A DNA stretch of 64,000 nt from Cotesia glomerata (taxonomy: Eukaryota > Arthropoda > Insecta > Hymenoptera > Braconidae), in the NCBI RefSeq assembly GCF_020080835.1, contig NC_058160.1, forward strand, positions 9,179,515 to 9,243,514. The letters are read 5' to 3'. The notes under the pieces are model-generated. The model had not been told where the DNA came from. It searched no databases and worked only from the letters and a program-made list of their open reading frames with translations. Shown one piece after another: positions 47,601-61,000 of this stretch; position 1 is the stretch's first letter; each line of letters begins with the position of its first letter. The translations under genes were made by a program, and so were the position numbers.

Positions 47601-49109
47601 TACAGATGAAAGAGTGAAAGAGTGAAAGAGTGAGTATGAGAATGAAAGAATGAGACACGGCGGAAGATTCGAAGCTGGAGCCGCCGAGGAGCGGGAGCTG
47701 TGGGCAGACGCGTGAGAGAGTTTCGAATCGTGGACGAGGTGCTCAACCTCGATGTATGCTACACCTTAAATCATTCAAATCATTCTCGTCTTTGGTCTTT
47801 AGTCTTTCCTCTTTTTCGTTTTCAGGATCTTTGATTTTAATTAAAATTTTTGCTCCAATCACTATTTTAATTGATTTTTCCCGGAAATTCGCGGTCGCGC
47901 TCATTTTTTTATCGAAAATATTTTGTTTTCTTTCGTCAAATTTCTATCTCTTGAAAATTTTATTTTTTTACCAGTGTCTAAGTTTAAAATTTAAATTTTG
48001 GCTAAAGTTTCAAAAATACAAAAAAATCATGAAATACCTTTTTTGTATAAAATTCACTTCTCTATAAAAATAATCTTCATCAATTTCATCGTATCTGTCA
48101 TATTTCATCAACAATTCGGATGTAAACCATAAAAGCTTACCGAAATCAAAAATTACCAAGTCACTAATAAAAAATGAAATTCCCAAACTTTTAAAACCAC
48201 CGAAAAAAAACTTGCTACTTTCCACCGCGAGCAGTTGATCCCTGATTGAATAATAGATAGAATCGTAAAAGAGAAATCAGTGCAAGTATCTGAAAATGAT
48301 AGCTTCCTAGATAATTATCACCGATACTAATGTTTAGTGCGGTCGAATCGATAGCCGTTGCATGTGTCGGTTCAAGTGATGATTTATTCCTGGCCGATGA
48401 AAGCCAGGACAGCGATACAGATAGTGTGGAGTTTACTTATCCTTATATTATTATATATAATACATAGTACGAGAAATTTAATCGAGGCAATACAATATAA
48501 GTAAAGACAGAGAACAGAGAGCGGAATACCGACGGAGCCTCCAGACAAAGACCAAAAGTCCAAAAGGAACACAAGGAGGAAGGATAAAGGATAAAGATGG
48601 AGATCAGCCGTTGCTGAAGAGGGTTCAGTTGAGATATATGTACATACGAAAGAGCTCGTTTGCAGGCGCCGTGTAATGCCAACCAATCAGCGTTAAAATA
48701 CCCCGGCAAACTGTTGGATTCAGTGTAAAAATTCACCTCAGGCTTGTCTAAAAATTCTCCCGAATACTTTTCGTACCTGTGCCTGTACCTGTGCCTCTAC
48801 TTTGGCTCCTCTGTTCCTGTGCGTGTATTCCAAGCCAACACAACCGGTCCAATCTCTTTACTTGTATGTATAATATAACATACTACTGTGTTATATTGTA
48901 TGTATATAGACGTCAAACTTAATACCACGACTATCTCACTATCTCACTATCTCACTGGTCTTGATCGTAGTACCCGGGTAAACTCGTTAGTGTGCTACTT
49001 CAGGGACATCTTCGCTCGAATTCACATCAATGCCTCTGGAATAAGCGTTACGTCGACGACAATCTTGCTCTTCTCTTAAGTTAACAGGCGCACCATCGAA
49101 AGTATAAGG
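41613..49109. other. Intron-like DNA without recognised gene
   Basis: Alternating AT-rich tracts and GC-richer patches (43130-43530, 44650-45010, 45930-46480, 47280-47760, 48490-49080). Minor minisatellites are GCTTAC (44750-44765), GAAAGAGT (47607-47633) and CTATCTCA (48927-48956). Frames reach 132 codons (41707-42105) but have no domain and mostly compete with antisense frames. No exon of the glypican was identified. Confidence 0.5.
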
Positions 49110-49260
49110 AACTTATGTTTTTTTTTTAATTTGATAAGAAAAAAAATTTGAACCGAAAAAATTTATTTTTAAAACTGCTCCGTTTTGAATTAAACGGAAA
49201 AAATTTGAATTTAGAAATTTTTCTGCTTGATTAAAAACGAAGAAATTCTTAAAAATAATT
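49110..49260 (-). repeat. Degenerate relative of the 51.9-kb MITE
   Basis: The complement contains TTTTAATCAAGCAGAAAAATTT and flanking A/T blocks in the same order as 15703-15785. Ends undefined; low certainty because of the base composition. Confidence 0.3.
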
Positions 49261-51904
49261 TTTGTAGTTTAAAATCAAATTAATTTATTTATCGGCTGAT
49301 GTGTCGACAATTAAATAAAGATTAATTACTATCGTATATATAATTCTTACTAAAATACATACAATAAATTTGGATACATTTTCAAGACTTGTTTCCTCAC
49401 CATGTAAAAAAAAATTTCAAGTTTTATTTGTCGCCAAAAAAAAAAACTGTCCTGTAAATTAACCCCAAGGTCGTGTAAATAATTAATTACCATTTTTATG
49501 AGTCTTTAAAAATTCCTCAAGGATGTATAAGTTGGGATTAAAAAATTGGCATTCCAGAGAAATTTTATTTGAGTCTAAAGATTAAAATGATTGATTGTGT
49601 CAATTACCGTGTCCGAATAATTATCAACTATAATTTACTTCATACTTATAAAATTTTAAATACACTAATAAAAATAATGATAATAAATTTTTAAATATAA
49701 ATGCTATTATTATTATTAATTTTTATTTTCAAGTGTTATTTCTCGTAACTATTATTATTATCGTTATTATTGTAGAATAAAGTATAAAAAGATGAATATT
49801 AATTATTTATAATTTTATTATTTTTTGTTGCAGGTATGTATTGAACACTCACCTGCTGCGCAAGAATCCATGGGTTCGTAATTAATAAACGATAATCCTT
49901 GGGTGGTCTCATTCCCTTGACAATAGAGCCCAGAGCTAAATAAATAAATGACTATTGGCTAGGTGCACGATGGTGCTGCCCTCAATTTTCATGCTTTTCC
50001 TATGTTAAATCAAACGGAGTAATTTAGTTCCAGTGGCCGCCATTAGCGTTAAATCATGCTCTTCCCATAAGATTTACACGTAAAAGTGGTAGTCAGCGCC
50101 AGCCCTCCCCACCATATACTTCACACCCTGCCAATAAGATACTTTACAGAAGACAGGAGACAGAGGAGAATAATTAACTCGTGTTAAGACAATAAGTTAG
50201 CACTAGTTTGCTTCAATACTCGAATTATTATTTAAGAGTTTAATTTTATCGCGCCTAAGTATATAAATCTAAAAGATAGAACATGAGAATTATCGAAGAG
50301 AATGAGAATAAAGTTCGGGGTTTTATTAATAAACCGAAATGTTAAGATCTTAGGGAGGGGAGACGGGAGACGGGGTCGAAGGGCACAGAATTATTACAAA
50401 TTCGCCTCGGGTACTTTCGCATCGACTTGTTACGGAACAACCAATTACGACGGATCTTTTCATCGGGATAATGGCGGATGTATATAACCCCTTTGCTCAG
50501 CTGAGGAGATGTTGAAGCTAAGTCTGAAGAACTCTACGAGGATAAGGAAATTTTGTGCCACGGCTCATTGGGCTCGGGATATACTAATAATTTATTCCTC
50601 AATCCATTAGCAAACAGTCTCGAGGGTTTACCAATTACAGCACATTTTAATCGCTATCAAAATTCCCTTTGTTTAAGATTTGAGACAACCTCTCATCAAA
50701 CAAACTTACTCTGATTGAAACAATATCATTTAGATTATTGATTGCCTGAGTTTTAAAAGGATTTTTTTATATTTAATGAGTTTTATTAACTTCTTATAAA
50801 TTATTTTTAACTTCAAATCAATTAATAGATATTTATTAAAAATTAATTAATCATTTTTTAAATCAAACTTATTAATTTATTAATAGATAATAAATATTTT
50901 TGAACTGCTAATAAAAATTTATTTAGACTCTTGAATAAAAAGTGTGTAAAAATTTGATTTAGACACTTTTTATAACCCTATTTTGTAAAAAAAAAATTAT
51001 TTTTAAATTTTTTTCTTAAAATATAATTCAAACGTGGTTGAAAATGATTTTTAAAGCCATTGCACACCATCAGAAGTAACGAAAAAAATTTCTCTCCATA
51101 TCAAGCCTAATGATAAATTTAAATAAATTATTTCTAAATAAATTTATTTATATACCAATTAAAGAACCCTTCTATGAACGTATAGATTTTTCCAATTACC
51201 CTCATGATATTATTATTATATAATTAGAGAATATCGATAATAATACATTCACTCCGGATCAAAATTGTACGGCCGAGTGGATAGTTAACCGATTGGAACC
51301 AAGTATATCCGCTGGGTAGAACCCGTTGATAAACGACTTACGATTATCGATAGATTCTTTGCCCCTATACACTACAAACTATCGACTCTAACAATAGACC
51401 GGAAGAGTATGGTAGGGCCCAATAAAAATCCACCCACCCAGCAACAAATTCATTAGAAAAATTAAACCCCGTCTGGATATTTCTGGGAAGAGAGACTGAT
51501 ACAATGAATAAGAAGACGGGTAGGTTGATTAGGAAACCGTTAGTATACCGCCTGCAAGGGCTACTGAAAGGGCCCATTGAGTTATCCATCTCTCCTGTGG
51601 GACACAAAGGCCCGTGTAAATTGGGCCAGCTGTCGGCCGTCCGCTCCGCCTTCACGGGCTCTAATCATATGAAAAAACCTCTTCTCCCTTTGTACATACG
51701 TACGTACGGCCAAACTTTTAGTACTAAACTCTACATTGATTCGCAGTAAGACCGCTACTGCCACCTGTCACCCTGGAATTTAAATTCCCCTTTACTTTTA
51801 TTCCCAAGAATAATGGGAGGCTCTCAGCCTCAAGAGCGAATTCAAGGGCCCAAGGATGGGGAAGGGGCAAAGTGAATCGATAATTAGCCATTTGTCATTT
51901 CATA
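49261..51904. other. Intron-like DNA without recognised gene
   Basis: AT-rich to about 49840. A GC-richer island at 49840-50600 follows a polypyrimidine-like TTTTTTGTTGCAG (to 49833), but GTATGT comes straight after it, so no exon is implied. A second island lies at 51270-51900. Small frames there lack motifs. Confidence 0.5.
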
Positions 51905-52063
51905 CACTAAAAAAAATATCTTGGCTCAAAAAAATTATTTTGAAGAATTTTATTGCTTTGAATCAAGTTGAGAAATTTTTCTTATTTCAATAAACAACTC
52001 TTTAGTTGAAAAAAAATTTTAGGACTTAAAATGTTTGCAGTTTAAGTTAATTTTTTTTCAGTG
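51905..52063. mobile_element. 159-bp MITE with CACTAAAAAAAA termini
   Basis: Ends CACTAAAAAAAATAT and, complemented, CACTGAAAAAAAATTAA, with TA on each side (51903-51904, 52064-52065). The interior has an imperfect palindrome. Length, TIR and TA target suit a Tc1/mariner-type MITE. Related internal sequence is seen at 15703 and 49110. Confidence 0.7.
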
Positions 52064-52065
52064 TA

Positions 52066-55000
52066 ATTCAGGATGAGTTTAGTCAAGGTCCATAACCTGT
52101 TGGGTGAAACGGAAACGCGTGCGGGTCACTTATCCAAATAAAAACTGGAGAGAGGGGAGGAAAGTTTAAACTGTGCAAAAGTATAAGCCGTATTATACGT
52201 GTAAGCATTAACATGACAGCGGTTAATAATAAAAAGTAAAGAGGGAGTGTAGTGCCGAAGACTTAAATCCCAGATCTCGTACTCATACATACAGATGGAA
52301 GAGGAAATGAATGAACTGGTTGCCCTGGGCACCAATGATGCCTTTTCGAGATATTTCATGGGCCAGAGAGTCCCGGAGAGGGGGAGCCCTGGGTCTCGGC
52401 TAAGAATGCAGTGGTGGGGCGTGGGACTGAGAACTACGGTGAGTGGGGCAGCCCCGGTGTATTATCCTTGTCTGTAGATATAGAGTAGACTTGCTGGTGG
52501 GGAGTGACGGGGCCCGAGGCCCACACACGTGAAGACAGGTCGTAGCAAGCCCTGGCCTGCATACTCTACAGTACTAGTATAGTGTGGTGTATTATACCCG
52601 CTAAAAGATTTCGATCTATCCCCACTTCAGCTCAGTGGCTTTTCACCGGCACGGGCCTTTTCGTGTCCAAGCGGCCGACTCTTTGATCTTCATAGTATAC
52701 CCCAGCTATGCTTTACTTACACACGCAATAGTCGCGATGAATTGGTGTGTATGGATCAATTCAATGTGTATGCTTTAGAAAAGTTCTCTCTCTTTTTCTT
52801 CTACTGAATTACCACGTGCGAACAACTGTCTCGCCCCCGCGCCCCTCTTGGAGATATTATTAAATATATCTGGATGTATGGATGTGTCGGGTATGAAAGA
52901 GGCTGCCCGAAATGAAAGTGGCACTGGTAAGAATGCACCTGAAGCTTTACTTTACTTATTATAGCTCAGGTATTTTATTTATTTTCGAGGCATGGCTATT
53001 TTGTATTTTTTTGGTTTTTATTTGTATTTTTCCGCATTGACGGGTCGTAAGAATCTTTATTATTTGCTGCTCCCTTTTACGCGGATTATACTTGAATTTT
53101 GTACTTCCTGCTTTGTTACATGGATTATTTAATGTGGATTTATGTTGCCCGACTTCATTTCTACGGATAAATATTTAAAAGGAATAAAAAAATTCTTGGA
53201 GTTTCCTTTTTCGAGGGAAAATGGAAGGAAATAAACTGTGATGAATATTTTATCGCGTTTGTTTTGGTTTCGGGGGTTTTTTAATTCTTAGGTTATTACA
53301 GACTCTACATATGTTTACAATTTAGAACGAATTTGTTATTTATGCCGACAATTAAAAAGAAAAACATTTTAAAATGACAAAATAGATAAATTTAATCATT
53401 ATAAAAATTTAAAACAATTTTTTTTTTCATTTTTTAAAAATACAATTTGAAGTAAAAAAATTATGTAAACAATTGCTTCAAATTCGAATCTCGTTTGCAT
53501 GAATAAAATATTTAGAGTGTAAATTTCCGAGCATACATGTAACATTAAACATATGTAACCTATATGGTAGGTACAAAATGGAGTTACTGGTTGCGGTTAG
53601 TACACATAATATACAAGATATAAGACGGCATGTGTTCGTTGGGCTGATATCACCTGCCCAGAGTTCAGGTTGCCGCTCAAGCAGCTGCGGCTTGCTACCT
53701 CAGCTAAGCAACTACCACAACTATATTTATATCTGTATCTATATACACATACGATACTGAAAACTGTATATACACTTTATCTGACTTACATGTAGATAAA
53801 TACAGAACAGATATAGATAGAGATAAAAATATAGACACGGTACGGATGTACAGGCGGAGCAGGAGATACTGTACCCGGTACGGGCCAAACGGAATCCAGA
53901 GCTGTGGCCTTTGTTGACTCTCATATATATATTTAATACAAACTGTAGGCTTGGTTTTAGCTGGGCATGCACCGGCAATGCGGGTGGCCGGCAAAACAAA
54001 GCCAACGGAAACGAAGAAATTTTTATAATAAAAGGTGGAAATTATTCTTCCGTCATGCTTCATCATCATCACCATCATCATTATTAGATCTCATGGTTGC
54101 CTCAAATTTTTCGAGTTAATACGGCTAAAACTCTCATCGGTATACATAATGTTCCTTTATTTTTTTTTATGAATATTTCTCTCTTTTTTTATCCGCTTAT
54201 CTGTGAGGAAATAATATTTTAACGATTTACTAACATTGTAAATTCAACAAGTAACACAAAGCCTATTATCAGTGAATCTTTGGTACCATTTAACGAGCCA
54301 TTATGAAAGAAGCAAATAAAAATAATGAATTTTAAAATTTCGAACGGATGTGAGATAATGATTTTTAAAAAACGTTTGTACTTTGGTCTCTATCATTATT
54401 TATTGTGAATTATGACGAACGTGTGGATAAATATATAAGTATGAGTATATATATTTATGTGCAAGTGAGAATTATTTTAACCTATTGACCTCTGGTGGAT
54501 AAGAATTAAAACGTCGAGGTGAAGAGAGTAAGAAACTCGGCACCAGGAAAATTACAGTATTAATGTCGCCATTTTTTTTATCGGCATCGCCGCTCAGATG
54601 GTCACGGCTCATTTAAATGATAAGGCTATTCTTGTACCGTCTTTATTTGAGATTTTTAATTTTATTCTTGGATTTAATTTTATAATAAATTCTTTATTAT
54701 TTAAGACATATTTTTAAGGCAAAATTTTCAAAAAATTCTTCCGTACATTGCTCATTATTTTTTTCAAATTCTAGGAAAAAATTGAAATGAAAAATTAAAA
54801 TTAAAAAAAAAAATAATTGTGTAAATTATAAATTAGAGGTGATTGAATTATGTTATTGAAAACGTCGTAATTTGTCTGATTGTGAGGAATGTTGTGATGA
54901 ATGAATCCCTTGAGAACGCCTACGAGTATTTTGAATGAAGGAAATAAGTACTGGTGTATAAACGAAAAATTCTTGGGCCGCTCGCATGATAAATATGAGT

Positions 55001-57282
55001 GAAATAATGAAGAACGACTTAATTGCTAGACTGGAGAACTGCGGTCTTGAGTTATGTAAATGAGGCGTCACCGCGTTGCACACATGAAATTCGGAATTGA
55101 CGCCCCCTTGAGTACTAACACGAGAAACGAGTAGTAGGGCTTTCATGAGGGCTTACTCGAGTGCCAAAAGAACGGGAGAGAATCAACGAAAAAACAAAAA
55201 TAAAAAATAAAACAAATCTAAAGAAGGATGCCAAGTTGATTCTCACGTCTTTCCCTTTCGTGTTTCCTCGGTAGTATATTGTAGGAGTAGAGGCCGTTGC
55301 CCGACTAAAAAGTACCAACACAGGCTATCGCCGTCTTTTTGAGTGCCAAATAAAGTTCTGAAGAGAGAAAACTGTCTCCCGAGGGACTACCAGGCCTTTG
55401 ATCCCGACGCCTTTGCCAATCTTCAACCACCTGCAACTCAAACTCCTTCTTTTCCGGCTTCGGTCTTTTAAAAATACTAATTTATCATGAGAAACTCTAC
55501 TCAGGGGTTGTCAGATTTTTACGGCTGTTAGTGGGGTTTAAAATTCAATTTTGGTAAATATGGGAAAAAATTTGGGTTGTCATCGGTTGTTCATTGCGCG
55601 GATAAAAGTCTTGTGAAAATTCGAGATGAGATGATTTTAAATAAAGGAAATATATAATTTTTTGACGAAATGTAGTGTTGAAAATTTTCGATAGATGGCG
55701 CATGGTCGCTAAATTTTCTTCTTACTGGAGAGTTAAATTTCAAAACTTAAGTTTTTAAATTCAAAACATTTTTTTTGACTCTTCTAATAAAGAATTAAAT
55801 TTTCATTAATTTTTAGTTTAATCAACAACTAAATTAATTTTTGTTTTATAAAAAGATTTAATTGACTTACACAGTTTTAGAAAAAATTAAAAATCATAAT
55901 TATTCCTTCATTCTAATTTATATCCTGAAATGACTGTACATGATTACATCAGAAAATTTTTTACGTTTTAAATTGTACATAATTTTTGCGCAAAATTAAA
56001 TTACTATTAAAAAAGAAGTAAAAAATTTTAAACTTTCATAATAATGATTAAAATGAAATTAACAGCCAATTTTAAATAATAACAAATAGAATCGGAAAGT
56101 ACTTTGGCATCCCTAATCGATGACTCAGATCTCGGATAGAGGCGCTCGGTGATAAATACAGTTATAAATTCAGACAAAGGGGCTATGTATGGGCTAGTAT
56201 ATAAGGCAGGGTAGGGAAGGGGCGAGGGCGATCCAGTGAAGAAATACTGCCCGATAAAGAGAGGAGAAAATACCTAACCATGCAGATATAAAATAGTTTA
56301 GTAGTGGCTTTGATATCTTATCCTCATGTTTCCTCTCAGATATTTTCCTCCTTCTCAATTTACTTTTTATCTCCACGGTGGCGTCAGAACATTTGCTCTT
56401 TTTAGATTTTCGCGGCAACCTCGAGAAATATAACAAATCCCAAAATAAAAGGAATAAATAAGAAAAAGTTTTAAGCAAAAAAGCTCTAGATAACTGACAT
56501 ATAAATATATATGCATAAATATATGACACACTATCCGCAAAGAAGAGCAATATCGTGGTATCGAGAGCAAGAAGTGTGTGCAAGACATCAACAGCCACAA
56601 GCAGGCGTTGCTAAGCAAACGTTTGACTCATATTCCCAACTCGGCAACTCGAGACTTATACTTATATATGTGCTATATATTCTACACTATCTTCACTTAT
56701 TCTCTTCAGTGTCTACTGGTGCTCCATGTCGATGTACCTAACCGTAGCACTTGAATATACACTCAAAAAGTTTGTGTGTGGAGCCTTGTCTCTCATTTCT
56801 CCTGTCCCATTCATGTGTCCCCGGTAAATCCAACTATTTATACTACATTACTTGTTGTATGTATTGTGTGTACTCATACAAGTAAATATAAGTTTGTCAT
56901 TGCTGTTGTCCTGTATATGGTATACATATATATGCGGTATATAATGCCATGACGCCAGACGATAACGCCGTTGTCGTCGCAAAACCAAGATCGTTGTCCA
57001 TGTCCATGACTAGCTTTTATTTGCAACATCATGCCAGACTTCTCTGTATATGTAGTGTGAATGCCCGACAAACTAAAACTATAACCGCTAACTTTCATCG
57101 ATTTTCCCTTTGTTGTTTTATTCTCAGCCACTGTTTTGTTGGAGCAACACAAAATTATCCCGACTCTTGTTTTTGATGGTTCAATATCAAAATAAGCCAA
57201 ACTTTTTTAGATTTTTTTATCAAGCTATCATCCATGAAAAAACCTTTTGATTTGGCCATATATCGACTTATGAAGTGATACC
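52066..57282. other. Intron-like DNA without recognised gene
   Basis: A GC-rich island at 52260-52700 (open frame of 60 codons, 52295-52477, no motif) and others at 53640-54010, 54880-55470 and 56130-57170. The 134-codon (56194-56598, minus) and 125-codon (53704-54081, minus) frames have no domain and are covered by competing frames. No gene was recognised. Confidence 0.5.
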
Positions 57283-58098
57283 AAAAATTTTTAACTTCTA
57301 AAATCGAAGATTTTCAAAAATCGGGAAGTTATTGTTTTCACCCCGTTTTGCAAAAATCGAGTTTTCATCAGATCTCAATGTTTGAAGGTCACAGGAAACT
57401 TCCCTGACTATCCCCACGAGGTTGTCACTATGTCTGTATGTGTGTGTGTATGTTGATTCGTTCGAGAGATAGCGTGAACGAAAGAAAACCGAAAAAAACC
57501 GAAAAAAGTGTTTTTTTTTTTCACATAACTTCGACATTTCTTATCGGATCGTTTTTGATGAAACAGAATAATTTTTAGAGCTTAAAAAACTGCCTCGATC
57601 GTCGCCTAGAACGTAAAAATCGGTTGATTAGTTCGAGAGATATCTTCGACGAAATATTTGGAAACAAGTGTTTTTTCAACATAACTCCGACATTTTTTGG
57701 AATAACTTTTAAACGGCTCTACCTATCAATTAAAAACAAAAAACTAAAAACGGGGCTTTCCGTCCCCCTAAAAACTAATCAGCTCTTAACATCAAAAAAA
57801 CCATGTCGATCGCCGCCAACCGCGTAAAAATCGGTTCATTCATTCAAAAGTTGATGCGGCTTAAAAATTTGAAAAATTGTGTTTTATCAAACTTCTATCA
57901 GACCTTTGAGCTCGAAGAGCTCAAAAGCATAAAAAGTTATCTCTTTAAGCTCATAGAGCTCAAAGTAACGCATAAATAGTATTTTTGAGCTCGGAGAGCT
58001 CAAAAACATCATTAGTGTAATTTTAAGCACCTAGGTATGAAATGAGCGGGAAGTTGCACGGATGGCCTTCAGGGTCTACCGTTTTTATAATTTTTTTA
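57283..58098. mobile_element. Interspersed repeat family 1, copy C (uninterrupted)
   Basis: Same orientation as copy B. It starts TTTTTAACTTC (lacking CCGCTAAGA), then AAATCGGGAAGTTATTG and CACCCCGTTTTG. Degenerate 'GATCG.CGCC...AAAATCGGTT' blocks and a clear array of GAGCTC palindromes (57907-58010) follow. It ends GAGCGGGAAGTTGC...GGGTCTACCGT. About 816 bp with no insertion, so it serves as the reference for the interrupted copies. Confidence 0.8.
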
Positions 58099-61000
58099 CA
58101 TGGAGAATGATAATCAATGGCCCAAATTTGACATTTTTTAATTAAAACTTAAATTTATCTCCGTTTTTTCCTAAAAAATCCACCTTACAGTCTGTCTCCC
58201 ATCTGGCGTTCCAAAAAATCTAAAATCTGGGTCTGGGAATTTAATTTACAAGATAAAAATCAGACACGTAAGCTTGTAAAGGAACCGCGCTATCGTTATT
58301 TCATAATTTTTCATCAGAGATAGATCAGAGATGCCTTATTATATTATATTATATTATATTATACATATATTTTTTGGTAGTATGTAGTAGGTAGGATTAC
58401 ATGTTCTGGTTGACATTAGATGGAGACATTTAACAAGCTGATTGTCGTTGTCGAGTACGAGATCCAAGTGGTAGATTACCATCAAGTTCAGTGTTCAGTG
58501 TCGAGTATTAGGCTGGGACACGGAAATAATAATGAGAGTAAGTACTTGTACACCGGCATATACAGTGTAGCTAGGGGGCTCCAGTCCAACTCAGACATGT
58601 ATTTAAACGAAAAGACCAAGGCAGACGTCAATCTATATTTATGAATACCTCGACAGCAACATCGCTGGTGCCCGGAAGCCCGTAGTTTATCCTCGCGTCC
58701 GGTCACAAAAGCTACCAGCTTCGTCATCATCTGGATTACTATTACTTAACTTGAAATGATACTTTTAAATAATTCAAATATGCTTAACGCCTAAAAGAAT
58801 AAGAGAACTGATGTTTACAGAAAAAGGCTTCAATTTACAGATTATTCCGCGTGTCTCGCTCGGCCAATGAGATCATTGTTTGCCTTCAATGAATGATGAA
58901 TCACTATCGAGCGCTATCCATTTTATTTCAGTCAAGTTTTAAGTTGATAATCGTGATTGTAATCGATTTCTATCGCATCTGACGACACATGTTTTCTCGT
59001 ATCGGTAATTTTGGGTGTTTATACAGCTTATACTAAATCCATCAATATTTATTTTGCTTGGAAGATCAAAACTCGCCGTATATTTTGCCGAAGCTCATTT
59101 TTAAGGAATTATACGTACTTGGAATTTTTACAAAATTTAATTTTTGTAATGTACACATATCTAAGTATGTACATAAAGATTGATTAATTGAGTTAAAATT
59201 GCCTGTTCTTTGTATATAAATTTTTTTAAATCATTTAAAGAGCCTCTTCAGAAAAAATGATCAAAAAATTGCTTTATTTCCTTGAAAAAAAATTCTTATC
59301 TTAGTTTTGACATTCTTGAGCTAACTCTTTTTTACCTTCAATCGATAACGACTTTCCAAGCCTCAGGCTTGATTTCTCCAAGCCAGCGGTTGTGAAAAAG
59401 TCAAAACTTACCATTATTTCGCGGTCAGATTGCGCGGACAACGCCCTGAGCCTCTGTTATAAATAAAGAGAGCAGCATATTCGTGCTGTGACTGGCAAGC
59501 AACGTCTACACCATTAAAACGCAGGTCTAAGAACTAAGGGAGCAAGCTAAAAGGTGAATAAAGAATTAAACGTATTAGAGAGGTGCCGGAGCAGTAAAGC
59601 GCCCGAGGAAGCCGCATCTCCGTGTGATTTCTTCACCAAGATATAAACTTTTTTTGTTTTTAGTTTCCACCCTCTCGCTCCCGCAAACTTTTAACTGGTG
59701 GTTGCGTCTATTCTCCTCTCTGTCTTTTATACACTTCCAGTTGAAGTTGTACGCGCTGATCGTATCGACGTCACGTGCGAGCAGACTAGCGCTTACATTC
59801 GCGAGTTTGTGCTCGGAATATAAGTGTCTGACCGTCCAGATGGTCTTATTCGTGCACCAGAGCATTGTGTAAGGGGTTTATCGATTTCGTCGGCCGGCTC
59901 TTTTATTGCTGACATCCATTTGACCTCATATTATATTATTTTACGATTCTAATTCAACAATCCCTTAATCGTAATCTCCATAGATATATCTTTTGCGGAG
60001 CTCATAAAAAATGAATAAATAAATAAATAAATATATGAAGAATTCCTGGCAGTATTGAGATTAAAACTACTAACTTTTAGCATTACTTCTTATTTTATTG
60101 CATCGCTCGCAAAAAATGTAAAACACCAAGAGCCACTCTATCATACACATTCATATTCAATTATACTTATGAAATTCGTTATAAAGAACCAGATTGTATC
60201 ACATTTATACGTAAACGTTTGTTTTATCGCTGTAATAATATACGCGGTTACATTTTAGCGCATGCAGTCAATGTAATCTTATCACTTTTATATATACTTA
60301 TATTTGTATGAAACTAGCGTGTGCGTTACCTACAATAAGCGAATCTTAAGATAAAATGCTTTTTCACTTTTTTTTAATCTTTCTAAGTTGGATTTCACTA
60401 AGCCAGATTACTCAGTATTTTACGAGCTATCATGATATGTGATAAATTATCCGTCGCTTAATCGATAATAAATAACGCTGATCGCATTATTTTCATTTTT
60501 ATATCAAACATATTCCATGTTTAATTGGACTCGTAAATCACTGGAATAAATTATTGTTATTGTTGGGGGTTTTATGGGACATTTAATGCCTTTTCGTATG
60601 AGCACTCACTGAATTTTTAATGAACGGGAAAGGTTAATGGTTATGTACTTTTTTCATTTAATAGATAGTTGAAAATTTTTTATTTATGCATTTTTCAAAA
60701 AATTAGTAGTTAAAAAAATTTAATTAAAACATTTGTCTAAAAAAAAAAATCTTTAAATCAAATTATCAACCCAGATTATTTTATCTAAAGCGTTAAATTT
60801 TCTACACTTGGATAAAAATTTATTATCAATTTTGAATTTAAGTTGATTTTATTATACGCAAAGTATTAAAAATAATGTAGATTGACTTTTACTGTAGTTT
60901 AATGGAGACAAAGGAGACATGTAGGATGATGCAGCCTACATATGTCTAAATGTGGGCTTGAGTGGAGATAGGGGATGAAATATCGACATCCAACGGCCCT

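Noticed and set aside
49820..49840. Strong-looking acceptor TTTTTTGTTGCAG
   Set aside because: Immediately followed by GTATGT, so no exon is defined; the downstream frame has no recognisable content.
52295..52477. 60-codon frame in a GC-rich island considered as an exon
   Set aside because: Internal GGTGAG and nearby AG sites are possible splice sites, but the translation resembles no known family.
56194..56598. 134-codon minus-strand open frame
   Set aside because: Hydrophobic, low-information translation overlapping another minus frame and a plus frame; no family motif.
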